Program-made: the position numbers and the translations under genes
The notes under the pieces: generated by a model
Database searches by the model: none
What the model saw: only the letters and a program-made list of their open reading frames with translations
Told to the model about the DNA's origin: nothing
In this document: positions 26,361 through 34,856 of the stretch, in pieces
How positions within the stretch are numbered: the first letter of the stretch is position 1
Layout of the letters: every line of letters starts with the position of its first letter
Origin: Candidatus Poribacteria bacterium
Lineage (GTDB): Bacteria > Poribacteria > WGA-4E > WGA-3G
Assembly: GCA_009841255.1 (NCBI GenBank)
Contig: VXMD01000083.1
Location: forward strand, 196,584 to 241,969
Length of the DNA: 45,386 bases
Reading direction: 5' to 3'

Positions 26361-27115
26361 AACAACGGGTACTCATCACAGGTGCCGCCGGCACAGTCGG
26401 CAGCGCGCTCTGGCAAGCCTGGGAAAAACAGGATGCCTACACACTAACTCTCATGGATATTAACCCAATTGTGGATGCGGATTCGCGCAGTGTGCTGGCA
26501 GATATCCGGGACTACGCCGCAATGCAAGAATTGTGTCGTGATCAAGACGTGTTGGTGCATCTGGCGTATGTCCGCCAAGATTCGCTCGGAAAGGTTCCTG
26601 GTGAAGTCAGCGATATCGGGGCATCCATGACACTGTTTGAAGCCGCGCGAGAAGCTGGCATTCAGAAGATTATATATGCAAGCACAAACCACGTTTCAGG
26701 ATGGAATGAGCGATTAAATTCGCCGCCTCGGTTCTCGACAGGCGATCAATTTCGTCCCGACGGCTGGTACGGCGCGATGAAGGGGATGGCAGAGATCGCA
26801 GGACGATATCTCGTTGATGCACACGATATGCGGTTCATTAGCATCCGTATCGGAAGTTTCAACGGCACGTACGAACCGAGCGGCATACGGCACTGTAGCA
26901 CACTGCTGACTCCACGAGATTGTGTGCAACTCTTCGGACTGGCTGTTGATTACGAGGGACCCGTCAAATATCTAATTACGTACGGACGTTCGGCAAACTC
27001 TGATGGGTATCAGCAGAGTTATCTCGATATCAGTGGGGCGATTGAGGTACTGGGGTATCAACCGCAGGACAATCTGGTGAAAACGCATCTGCACAAATTT
27101 TTATCGGAATTTTAA
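26357..27115 (+). CDS. NAD-dependent epimerase/dehydratase, uronate dehydrogenase-like
   Basis: 252 residues. Extended short-chain dehydrogenase fold with GAAGTVG near the start, Ser109 in YASTNHVSG, and the active-site pair Tyr138/Lys142 (WYGAMKG). The STNHVSG segment and overall length resemble uronate dehydrogenases, which oxidise glucuronate or galacturonate to the aldarolactone; the assignment is tentative. Its ATG overlaps the glnD stop by 4 bp, so it is translated from the same transcript, an unusual partner for glnD. Confidence 0.8.
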   Translation: MKQRVLITGAAGTVGSALWQAWEKQDAYTLTLMDINPIVDADSRSVLADIRDYAAMQELCRDQDVLVHLAYVRQDSLGKVPGEVSDIGASMTLFEAAREAGIQKIIYASTNHVSGWNERLNSPPRFSTGDQFRPDGWYGAMKGMAEIAGRYLVDAHDMRFISIRIGSFNGTYEPSGIRHCSTLLTPRDCVQLFGLAVDYEGPVKYLITYGRSANSDGYQQSYLDISGAIEVLGYQPQDNLVKTHLHKFLSEF

Positions 27116-27261
27116 TTAGCCATCAACTATCGGCAAGAGGTTGGACCGAAATGTTTATCTATTTTTTCAATCTACTATAAAATATCGCCAGAGCGGGTAA
27201 GTCCAACCAACGGGCGGATTGGATATACGGAAAACAGCGTTATTTCCAAAGATGCCCTAAA

Positions 27262-27285
27262 CGAACCGCAAGGTAAGTTAAAAGA
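27262..27285 (+). promoter_or_regulatory. Conserved translation leader, copy 4
   Basis: CGAACCGCAAGGTA then AGTTAAAAGA touching the trmB ATG. Same plan as copies at 1092, 16682, 18427 and 30276, here on the plus strand. Confidence 0.6.
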
Positions 27286-28005
27286 ATGCGTGAAAATCCC
27301 CTCTACAACGACATTTACTACCAGAATACAACCGTCGACTCCCAAATCGTCGACATCGTGCCAGAACGTGTTGTGCCCTTAGGTGAGTTTCCAGTGCCGA
27401 TTGATTGGGAAGTGTTCTTCGGAAATTCGCATCCCGTAGAAATAGAGATCGGATCCGGGAAAGGGCGTTTCCTACTTGAAGCATCAAAGCGACACCCAGA
27501 GGTTAATTATATTGGTATTGAACGGGCACAAAAGTACGTTGCCTTGACGCAGGAACGGTTTGAAAAGTACATGCGGCATTTCGGCGTGGACAGAGCGTCC
27601 GGTACATTCTCAAACGTCCGTCTGGCGTGGACGGATGCCAACTACTTCCTGACACGGTATGTGCCTACTGGATCTGTGCAAGCCTATCATATCTACTTCC
27701 CCGACCCATGGCCAAAAAAACGGCAGCGGAAACGTCGAATTTTTCGGAATCAAGACTTTCTGTCCGCATTGACACGTACCCTCACTCCCAATAACGGGAG
27801 ACTTTATATTGCAACGGATTATGCGGAATACTTCCAAGAGATTCGGGAGCGGCTTGCCAGTTTACCGGTCCTGCAACCCGTTGCGGCGGATGTGAGTCCA
27901 GATCAGGACATCGCAACCAACTTCGAGATGAAGTATGTTTTGGAAGGCAGAGCTATCCATCGATCAGTTTATGAGAGATTACAAGATGCAGACAGAACAA
28001 CGTGA
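27286..28005 (+). CDS. trmB: tRNA (guanine-N7-)-methyltransferase TrmB
   Basis: 239 residues. S-adenosylmethionine motif EIEIGSGKGRFLLEA (GSGKG at 56-60), IGIER, and the family signature YFPDPWPKKRQRKRR (around 136-150). It methylates G46 of tRNA variable loops. The start follows the conserved leader. The 3' end overlaps the start of uvrC, so both are probably one transcript. Confidence 0.93.
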   Translation: MRENPLYNDIYYQNTTVDSQIVDIVPERVVPLGEFPVPIDWEVFFGNSHPVEIEIGSGKGRFLLEASKRHPEVNYIGIERAQKYVALTQERFEKYMRHFGVDRASGTFSNVRLAWTDANYFLTRYVPTGSVQAYHIYFPDPWPKKRQRKRRIFRNQDFLSALTRTLTPNNGRLYIATDYAEYFQEIRERLASLPVLQPVAADVSPDQDIATNFEMKYVLEGRAIHRSVYERLQDADRTT

Positions 28006-29860
28006 CAATGCTCCCCCAGAATTGTGGCAGTCTCTCCCGAATGCATCGGGGGTTTATCTGATGAAAGCCTCCGACGGCACTGTCATCTATGTCGGAAAAG
28101 CAGTGCGTTTAAGAACGCGCGTGCGTTCCTATTTTGGCGACGCTAGCAAGCCAAAACTTGCTGTCGGAAGTCGCGAGAAATCTGCACACGCCTTGACATC
28201 ACAGATGATGCGGTATGTCACAGAAATCGATTACATTGTCACAGAGACGGAAGTCGAAGCACTCATCTTAGAAAACAACCTGATTAAAGCGCATCAGCCC
28301 CGTTATAACGTGAAACTCAAAGACGATAAACGCTACCCGTATCTACGTGTGACCGTCAATGAACCCTTTCCGCGCATCCATATCACGCGTAAAGCCGAAA
28401 ACGACGGAACGCGATATTTCGGACCGTTTGTCCATGTGCGTTCAACCCGCCAGACGCTCAAACAGTTGACGAAACTGTTTCCCATCCGCACCTGTACCCT
28501 ACCCCTCACGGAAGTTGGGAATAAATATCGGGTTTGCCTCGATTACCATATCGGACGCTGTCCTGGTCCTTGTGCGGATAAGATTGATGTCCCAGACTAC
28601 GATGAGATAGTCCGGAAAGTGTGTCAGTTTTTAAGTGGAAATACAGATGCCGTCGTCAAAGAGCTAACGGAACAGATGCAAGCCGCCGCGGAGGCACTCG
28701 ACTTTGAAACGGCTGCGAAGTATCGGGACACACTCAAAGACGTTCAACAGGCGATTACAACACAGAATATGGATAGCGTCTCCGCCGCGGATGAGGATGT
28801 GATTGGCATTGCAGCGCGGGCGGATGTCGCGTGCGTGCAACTCCTACGCGTACGAGACGGGAAACTCCTTGAACGTGAACATTACTATCTCAACGATGCG
28901 GACCCAGAATCGCTCGCTACAGCATTAAGTGCCTTCATCTCACAGTATTATCAAAACGCTGTTTTTGTGCCAAAAACGGTCGTCTTGCCGATGCCCATTA
29001 CGTCGATGGAACTCATTGAAAATTGGCTCAGTGAGAAACAGGGAAACCGTGTCGGATTGCATGTCCCGAGGGCAGGTAGACTCAGAAAGTTGCAAATTTT
29101 GGCAACAAAAAACGCTGAGATTCTTCTGACGCAGCGGGAACAGAACGTGGTTTACAGCAGTGGTGTGGAGCCATCACTCGTTGAGCTACAGGAGTTGCTT
29201 GGGTTAAAACAGCCCCTCCGACGAATCGAGGCGTACGATATTTCCAATCTTGGCGACAGATTCGCAGTCGGATCAATGGTAGTATTGGAAGATGGGAAAC
29301 CGGCTTCAGGCGAATACCGCCGGTTTAAAATCCGATCCGTTAAAGGGCAGAACGATTTCGCGATGATGCAAGAGGTTATCACCCGTCGCTTCCGCCGTGC
29401 CCTCGCAGACGATGAAAAATTTAATACGCTGCCAGATTTGATGCTGATTGATGGTGGGAAAGGGCAGTTGAGTGCGGCGCAAGCCGCCATGAAAACCTTC
29501 GCGTCATCTCGGCTCCCCGATATCCCGTTGATTGCACTTGCAAAGCGAATTGAAGAAATTTTTGTTCCCGGTAAATCGGAACCGATTGTGCTACGAGAGG
29601 ATACCCCAACCTTACACATGATCCAACGTTTACGGGATGAAGCGCACCGGTTTGCGGTTACGTATCATCGGCGACTCCGTCAGAAATCGCTGAGTGCATC
29701 CGTGCTTGACGAGATCCCGAACCTCGGTCCGAAACGGAAACAGGCACTGCTCCAGCATTTCGGTTCAATTGAAGCGATCCGAGAGGCGAGTTTAGATGGC
29801 TTGCTCTCCGTGAAGGGGATTCCACGCAACGTCGCTGAGAACATTCGGAAGCACCTTTGA
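27986..29860 (+). CDS. uvrC: Excinuclease ABC subunit C (UvrC)
   Basis: 624 residues from ATG 27986 (upstream ATGs at 27971 and 27935 are possible but run deeper into trmB). GIY-YIG nuclease domain (SGVYLMKASDGTVIYVGKA) makes the 3' incision; UVR motif (EALDFETAAKYRD) binds UvrB; the RNase H-like domain (EAYDISNLGD, DLMLIDGGKGQ) makes the 5' incision; helix-hairpin-helix repeats close the protein (LGPKRKQALLQHFGS, VKGIPRNVAENI). Complete and of normal length. Part of nucleotide excision repair; overlaps trmB by 20 nt. Confidence 0.95.
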   Translation: MQTEQRDNAPPELWQSLPNASGVYLMKASDGTVIYVGKAVRLRTRVRSYFGDASKPKLAVGSREKSAHALTSQMMRYVTEIDYIVTETEVEALILENNLIKAHQPRYNVKLKDDKRYPYLRVTVNEPFPRIHITRKAENDGTRYFGPFVHVRSTRQTLKQLTKLFPIRTCTLPLTEVGNKYRVCLDYHIGRCPGPCADKIDVPDYDEIVRKVCQFLSGNTDAVVKELTEQMQAAAEALDFETAAKYRDTLKDVQQAITTQNMDSVSAADEDVIGIAARADVACVQLLRVRDGKLLEREHYYLNDADPESLATALSAFISQYYQNAVFVPKTVVLPMPITSMELIENWLSEKQGNRVGLHVPRAGRLRKLQILATKNAEILLTQREQNVVYSSGVEPSLVELQELLGLKQPLRRIEAYDISNLGDRFAVGSMVVLEDGKPASGEYRRFKIRSVKGQNDFAMMQEVITRRFRRALADDEKFNTLPDLMLIDGGKGQLSAAQAAMKTFASSRLPDIPLIALAKRIEEIFVPGKSEPIVLREDTPTLHMIQRLRDEAHRFAVTYHRRLRQKSLSASVLDEIPNLGPKRKQALLQHFGSIEAIREASLDGLLSVKGIPRNVAENIRKHL

Positions 29861-29889
29861 TTTAAAAATCGGTGATCCTTCTTACCAGA

Positions 29890-30012
29890 CAGGGCTTACG
29901 CCAAATAAGGCATTCCGTCTATTACGATGGTAGGACCTGTAGACGTAAGTGTGAGTTAGCACCCCCCTACATGGCACAAACTGACAGTTTATGCTACGGT
30001 GCGTAAGTCCTA
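29890..30012. mobile_element. MITE-like palindromic element, copy B
   Basis: CAGGGCTTACGC at the left (29890-29901) and its near-exact inverse GCGTAAGTCCTAT at the right (30001-30013), 10 of 11 core bases paired. The core GCACAA-ACTGACAGT-TTATGCTAC is at 29974-29996. It lies in the 440-bp gap between uvrC and the YibE/F gene; the rest of that gap (30013-30275) shows no gene that I can support. Confidence 0.55.
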
Positions 30013-30275
30013 TCAGAAACATTACTATCAGTTGTTCTGCACAGATTCGGGCAATTCAGTTGCTGGCGTTGCACCAATTTGGGCAGTTTTGAGATCCGAA
30101 TCGGTTATCTATAGTGTCCGTGCGATGTTTCTGGGTTGGCATGTCATTTGCAGGTATAAACTCTACAGACTTACTCACAAGGAAAAATTAAAACATAAAT
30201 CAGGGAGAAACGGAGCCCATAACGAAGTGGCGGGCGACTCAAACACGAAAAGCATCACGTAACGAAAATTCTAAC

Positions 30276-30299
30276 TTATCCGCAAGGTACCATTAAAAA
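30276..30299 (+). promoter_or_regulatory. Conserved translation leader, copy 5
   Basis: TTATCCGCAAGGTA then CCATTAAAAA touching the ATG of the YibE/F gene; the fifth copy of the leader described at 1092. Confidence 0.6.
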
Positions 30300-32924
30300 A
30301 TGCGAGAAAGAAACATCAAAATTGTCACGATACTGCTTATCCTATTGAGTGTCGCGGTGTTGCACATCAAACTCTATCGGTTCGCGGAGGTAACGCATGA
30401 CGGTGCGTTGCAGGTGTTGGTCTGTTTGGGTCGCGTTGTTAAAATAGACACAAGCGACGAAGCGGATCAGGTTTTATCCTTCCGTATCCTCTCTGGACAG
30501 TTTCGGGGAGAGATCGTTCAGGTGAACAACGTCTGGACCGGACGTGCCTTTGGAGACCGCGTCCTACACAAAGGGGATGTGCTGTTCCTCGACATCCCGC
30601 TCCGAGACCCGACACGCCCGAAAATTGACACAGTATCCATGCGCGAGTACTTCCGAACGCCATTCCTGCTATATCTGGCGGGTGTGTTAGGGATTTTGAT
30701 GATACTGGTCGCGGGTATGAAAGGGGTCCGCGCGATTTTGACGCTGTTTGTCACCGCGCTTGCCGTCCTTTACCTGCTGGTGCCGCTGACCATCAGCGGT
30801 TACAATCCGATCGCAGTCGCCCTTCTAATTGCCACCCTCCTTACGTTCACGACCTTCCTCCTCATCACAGGATTTAGTTTCAAGGTAATTTCGGGTGTAC
30901 TTGGGACGCTCGGCGGTTTAGCGGCTGTTGGAATCCTATCCGTCCTCAGCCAACACGCGATGGCATTGACTGGGTTGGCGCAAGAGTTTGGTTTCCTGGA
31001 ACTCGGCATCGCGTTATGGCGGACACCCGGCTCACATCACTGGAATTTCACAGGCATCTTGTCTGCCGGCATCATCTTAGGTGCAGTCGGCGCGATGATG
31101 GACGTGAGCATGTCCATCTCCTCAAGCGTCCACGAAGTCAAGCAGGTGAACCCGAATATCACCGTCCGACAAGCGATCCGGGCTGGGCTAAATGTAGGCA
31201 GAGATATTATGGGGACGATGGCAGATACGCTCATTTTTGCTTACCTCGGCGCACACATGATGACGATGTTACTGCCCCGCATTGATTTCCCCGAAGTCGG
31301 TATCCTTTATCCATTTCTCCGTCTCGTCAACGATGAAGCCACAGCCGTTGCGATTGTTCAAGCCGTCGTGGGGACTATCGGATTGGTGCTTACGGTCCCG
31401 ATTGCCGCCTCGGTTGCCGGATTCCTTACACAGTACACGAAGGTAGACAGATCCGAAATTCACGAGGATTTACCTTCAGAGGAAGAATTGGAAGAATTGT
31501 TCCGTGCTGACCCACCGCGTAGTAAAGCCCGAATCGCTGTCCCGATCGCCATGGCTTTCGTTCTGATCGGCACAATTTTTGTGTACTACCGAACACATGA
31601 ACTCTCCGCAACGGTTTTGGAGCAACGGGATGCAGACGGAAACCCTATTAGTAAATCAGAATACGCGAAGGGCAAAGTCGTTCGATTGCTTGAATCCAGT
31701 GGGAATTTCCTCCTTGAGATTGACAGCAGTGCCGCCAGTGATCTGGATAACCGTATCGTCCCTACAGTTTTGCGTGAGGCGTTCAATCGGCATAAAATCC
31801 CGCTTTCAGACGAACTCACGGTTTCGGTAAAACCGTGGAAGGATAGCCGATGGCTCCTTTCGGATACAAAATACGAGCAGACCTATAGTATCCGGGCAGT
31901 AGAAGACACTGCAGGAGCGACCTCCGAATCACGACTCACTGTCTATGAGGCGAAAATCGAACATCACATCCTCGAAGTGGAAATGCTGAGCGGGATGTAT
32001 AAAGGCAGACGCTTGGTCTTACGAAACATTGTGAATCATAACATGCCGCTGCTGAGTATTCCCGCGGAACCGGGAGATGTTATTCTCTGTCGTGTTGCCG
32101 GGAATCCTGAACAGGTGAGCCTCGTTAACATCGTTCAAGAGTACGGTAGAGACCGATTCCTGATCTGGATAGTGGGTGGGATGCTCCTGTTAATTATTCT
32201 CGTCGGCAGGATGGAGGGGATCCGAACGGCGTGCGCGATGCTAATGTCTGCCGCGGTCATCTACTTCTTCATGCTACCGTTAATTTCGGGTGGTGCGAAT
32301 GCGGTGTTCATCGTAACGGTGACTTCCGGTGTCGTGGCGTTTGTGTCGCTGGTATTCGTGATTGGTCCGAGCCGGAAAACCTTTTCGGCGGTGCTTGGCA
32401 CGATGGGCGGCATCTTGGTCGCGGGTTTGATTGTCCTCTTTGCGCAGCAGCATCTCCATTTTTCTGGATTAGAGAACGCGATTTCAGCCGACATTGTGGA
32501 GGCAACGCGCACCCCCCCCTTCGATTTTGTGCAAATCCTCTTGGCAGGGATGCTGATGGGTGTATTGGGTGTTGCCGTTGACGGCGCGATTGAGGTTGCA
32601 TCGAGTATGGAAGAAATTCGCAGAGCAAATCCGAACATGCCGACGTGGCGACTCATCGCTTCCGGTTTGAACGTTGGAACGGACATTCTCGGCACAATGG
32701 TGAATACGTTGGTTTTCGCCTATCTCGGGGTGGAGTTATTACTCGTCGTCACAGTTGCAGCCCCCAACTTAGACTTTTTCAAATCACCACCACCCCAGTT
32801 ATTGAGCATTGGTGTCGTCTCTGCTGAGATTGTCCGACTGCTCGCTGGCACACTGGGGCTCGTCCTTGCAATCCCAATTACGGCAGTGATTTGCGCATTC
32901 TGGAACCCCAAACAGAAAGTGTAA
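30300..32924 (+). CDS. YibE/F family membrane protein, tandem double-length form
   Basis: 874 residues, about twice the size of a single YibE/F protein. The chain contains two copies of the same plan: a soluble part (about 30-105, with SFRILSGQFRGEIVQVNN; and about 455-600, with EVEMLSGMYKGRRLVLRN), each followed by a set of hydrophobic helices (about 122-375 and 620-870). Both halves contain the same loop: GAMMDVSMSISSSVHEVKQ then GLNVGRDIMGTM in the first, GVAVDGAIEVASSMEEIRR then GLNVGTDILGTM in the second. So it is an internal duplication. Function of the family is not established; it is an integral inner-membrane protein. A C8 run at 32512-32519 is in frame. Start follows the conserved leader. 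Confidence 0.88.
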   Translation: MRERNIKIVTILLILLSVAVLHIKLYRFAEVTHDGALQVLVCLGRVVKIDTSDEADQVLSFRILSGQFRGEIVQVNNVWTGRAFGDRVLHKGDVLFLDIPLRDPTRPKIDTVSMREYFRTPFLLYLAGVLGILMILVAGMKGVRAILTLFVTALAVLYLLVPLTISGYNPIAVALLIATLLTFTTFLLITGFSFKVISGVLGTLGGLAAVGILSVLSQHAMALTGLAQEFGFLELGIALWRTPGSHHWNFTGILSAGIILGAVGAMMDVSMSISSSVHEVKQVNPNITVRQAIRAGLNVGRDIMGTMADTLIFAYLGAHMMTMLLPRIDFPEVGILYPFLRLVNDEATAVAIVQAVVGTIGLVLTVPIAASVAGFLTQYTKVDRSEIHEDLPSEEELEELFRADPPRSKARIAVPIAMAFVLIGTIFVYYRTHELSATVLEQRDADGNPISKSEYAKGKVVRLLESSGNFLLEIDSSAASDLDNRIVPTVLREAFNRHKIPLSDELTVSVKPWKDSRWLLSDTKYEQTYSIRAVEDTAGATSESRLTVYEAKIEHHILEVEMLSGMYKGRRLVLRNIVNHNMPLLSIPAEPGDVILCRVAGNPEQVSLVNIVQEYGRDRFLIWIVGGMLLLIILVGRMEGIRTACAMLMSAAVIYFFMLPLISGGANAVFIVTVTSGVVAFVSLVFVIGPSRKTFSAVLGTMGGILVAGLIVLFAQQHLHFSGLENAISADIVEATRTPPFDFVQILLAGMLMGVLGVAVDGAIEVASSMEEIRRANPNMPTWRLIASGLNVGTDILGTMVNTLVFAYLGVELLLVVTVAAPNLDFFKSPPPQLLSIGVVSAEIVRLLAGTLGLVLAIPITAVICAFWNPKQKV

Positions 32925-32941
32925 AATGTCATACCGGCAAG

Positions 32942-33292
32942 TTACGTCAAGGGATACTTCCCCTCGGCAATCAATCTTTGTCGAGCTTCTTCCAAACGTT
33001 GCTCCCAATTAATCAAGGTTGGGGTTCTACCATACGCTTCTATGAGTTTTCCTGCCTCTTCATCCATAAGTTTCTCTCGCTCAAGATAAGCTTCTATCTC
33101 TTCCTTATTGGTAAGGTAGTAAAGGATAGTAGCGTAGATTTCTTCCATTGACAACGTCGGAAAGCGGCGGCGTAATTCATCAGTTCCCTTACCTTGTCGA
33201 TACTGGTTTAACACATGTTGAATAGAAATGCGATGTCCTTTGATGCGTATATCGATTTCGCTATTGAAGTCGAAGTAGTCTTTTAGTTCCAT
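32942..33292 (-). CDS. DUF433 antitoxin-like protein, copy 2
   Basis: 116 residues from ATG 33292. DUF433 helix-turn-helix domain: IRIKGHRISIQHVLNQYRQG followed by RRRFPTLSMEEIYATILYY. Members are usually the antitoxin partner of PIN-like DUF5615 toxins. The longer upstream frame overlaps the toxin gene and is rejected; this start is 1 nt after the toxin's stop. It is a clear paralogue of the DUF433 gene on the other side of the toxin (shared DYFDF, IRIKGHR, IYAT-LYY), with a different C-terminal tail. Third gene of the operon. Confidence 0.8.
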   Translation of the reverse strand: MELKDYFDFNSEIDIRIKGHRISIQHVLNQYRQGKGTDELRRRFPTLSMEEIYATILYYLTNKEEIEAYLEREKLMDEEAGKLIEAYGRTPTLINWEQRLEEARQRLIAEGKYPLT

Positions 33293-33293
33293 T

Positions 33294-33650
33294 TTACTTC
33301 CGCCTTTGTGGGAGATATTGTATGACATCTCGATATTGATCAGGCTCGAAGGACTCCCAAATCCCACGCAACTCCTTGATGTAAATACCAATTGAGGTCC
33401 GTTGTGGGAAACAGAGAATTCCGGGTACATGTCCACCAGTCTGCAGATGCTCGATAAGATGCCTCGGCATTGTCGTTCGATTGTTAGTAACAAGGATATA
33501 GGTGTTGTGTTCAATCCACGTCAGAATGTCTGGATCGGGTGTTCCACGTGGAGGCACGCCCTTGTCTCCAATGAGTCGGACGTGTATTTCGCGGAGTTGT
33601 GCCTGAATGGTCCGATCGAGATGTTCGTCCAGAAGAAACCGTGGCCTCAT
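33294..33650 (-). CDS. DUF5615 PIN-like toxin
   Basis: 118 residues. The N-terminal RFLLDEHLDRTIQAQL carries the first acidic residue of the PIN-like fold, and DPDILTWIEHNTYILVTNNRTTM the second acidic cluster. Family members are predicted RNases that partner with DUF433 antitoxins. ATG overlaps the upstream antitoxin's TGA (ATGA), and a second antitoxin gene follows after 1 nt, so the toxin is framed by antitoxins. Confidence 0.82.
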   Translation of the reverse strand: MRPRFLLDEHLDRTIQAQLREIHVRLIGDKGVPPRGTPDPDILTWIEHNTYILVTNNRTTMPRHLIEHLQTGGHVPGILCFPQRTSIGIYIKELRGIWESFEPDQYRDVIQYLPQRRK

Positions 33651-34015
33651 GCCGGTTCATCCCAGAGTGGGTCGAACTCTCCTGCAGCAATCCGTTTTTC
33701 TCGCTCTTTTCGCAGGCGTTCCCTATCTTCAACGAGCACTAACGTTGGTCCCTGCACTTGCCGCCACTCCTGATCTAATCTTTTTTGTTCTTGTTTCACT
33801 CGTTTTAGGTAAGCTTCCACCTCTGTTTTGTTCGCCTCATAGTAAAGAAGCGTAGCATAGATTTTTTCTAAGGGCAGTTTTGGAAAACAACACAGAATTT
33901 CTTCCGGTTCTTTGCCTTGTAAACGCTCTTCTAATACTTCATCAATATAAACGCGATGCCCTTTGATGCGGATGCTGGTTTCATCAATAAAGTCGAAATA
34001 GTCTCGCACGTCCAT
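33647..34015 (-). CDS. DUF433 antitoxin-like protein, copy 1
   Basis: 122 residues from ATG 34015, with AGGAGG 7 nt upstream; the frame extends 19 codons further, across the promoter. DUF433 domain with IRIKGHRVYIDEVLEERLQG and CCFPKLPLEKIYATLLYY; Lys/Arg/Glu-rich C-terminus. First gene of the operon, overlapping the toxin start by 4 bp. It likely binds DNA as well as the toxin, so it may autoregulate the promoter at 34044-34072. Confidence 0.82.
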   Translation of the reverse strand: MDVRDYFDFIDETSIRIKGHRVYIDEVLEERLQGKEPEEILCCFPKLPLEKIYATLLYYEANKTEVEAYLKRVKQEQKRLDQEWRQVQGPTLVLVEDRERLRKEREKRIAAGEFDPLWDEPA

Positions 34016-34043
34016 AATTTGCCTCCTTTTGAGTGATGTTAAA

Positions 34044-34072
34044 ATTTTATATAGAAGCGTGCCAAAAGTCAA
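34044..34072 (-). promoter_or_regulatory. Promoter of the DUF433-DUF5615-DUF433 operon
   Basis: TTGACT (34067-34072), 17-bp spacer, TAAAAT (34044-34049) on the minus strand, about 28 nt before the first start codon. Confidence 0.6.
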
Positions 34073-34117
34073 GGAATAGTTACAGGTATCAGGCAGCAGG
34101 TTGCCTCTTTTTGATAA

Positions 34118-34825
34118 CTACTGCGGGCACCACGCCATCACTGTTCCGAAACTCGCAAATGTGCTGTTTTCACCACTGGTTAGGATTCGCGAACCTTGGA
34201 CGACGACTCGGGCGTCGCGGCTCGTAATCTTGTAACTTACGGGGGCATCTTTGGCGATGAGCGGTTCACCGTCTTCACGCCTGAGCTGATCCAGTCGATA
34301 GTGTACTGAACGATGCGATGGGACCTCGAATTCACAAGAGACGTTTTCTAAAGCGGGATCCTCATAGAGCACTTCAAGTAGACAAGATGTCCCTCTATCA
34401 GCGGTATTGGAGATGCATATAGATTCATGCGAAAAATACCCGCCGCCCTGTGCTTCCCATTCCTGTTCCACCGGGGTTAATGCCGCCATGTAGCCATCCG
34501 GAACGATCCAGACATAAGCCCCATCGCCATCTGAACTATAACTTTTGAGGGCATCTGTTATTGCCTCTGGATTGTCATTCACTTTGTCCAGTGAAATCAC
34601 AAGAAATCGGGAATGTGTTTTTATCCCGTCTACCAATGTGGTATGTTTTAACTCGCCTCTCACATTTAGACATAACGTGTTATCTCCCAACATCATGAGG
34701 TGACTTACCCCTTGCGAGGCGAGCCAATCGCCGAATGTGTCGTTGAGAAGCGTTGTTAAGGTCTCCAGATCCAAGATACTTCGTTTGTAATCTTGAATCG
34801 TCGTCAGTAGTTGTCCAAAGTTCAT
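34118..34825 (-). CDS. Protein with C-terminal sensory rhodopsin transducer (ASRT)-like domain
   Basis: 235 residues. About residues 101-235 read like the Anabaena sensory rhodopsin transducer family: VWIVPDGYM, FSHESICISNTAD, EFEVPSHRSVHYRLDQL, DAPVSYKITSRDARVVVQGSR and a closing FGTVMAW. The N-terminal 95 residues are not part of that family and I do not recognise them. ASRT-like proteins are small tetrameric beta-sandwich proteins thought to bind DNA or sugars; no rhodopsin gene is here. It is the second gene of a two-gene operon, 31 bp after the 133-residue gene. The family call rests on pattern memory only. Confidence 0.6.
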   Translation of the reverse strand: MNFGQLLTTIQDYKRSILDLETLTTLLNDTFGDWLASQGVSHLMMLGDNTLCLNVRGELKHTTLVDGIKTHSRFLVISLDKVNDNPEAITDALKSYSSDGDGAYVWIVPDGYMAALTPVEQEWEAQGGGYFSHESICISNTADRGTSCLLEVLYEDPALENVSCEFEVPSHRSVHYRLDQLRREDGEPLIAKDAPVSYKITSRDARVVVQGSRILTSGENSTFASFGTVMAWCPQ

Positions 34826-34856
34826 ATATCTCTCCTAAAAAACAACGAAAATTTTT

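Noticed and set aside
29999-30262. 87-residue plus-strand ORF before the YibE/F gene
   Set aside because: No ribosome site at its start, begins in a MITE-like element, no recognisable features.
32225-32700. 144- and 116-residue frames over the YibE/F gene
   Set aside because: Antisense and out-of-frame shadows of a conserved transmembrane region.
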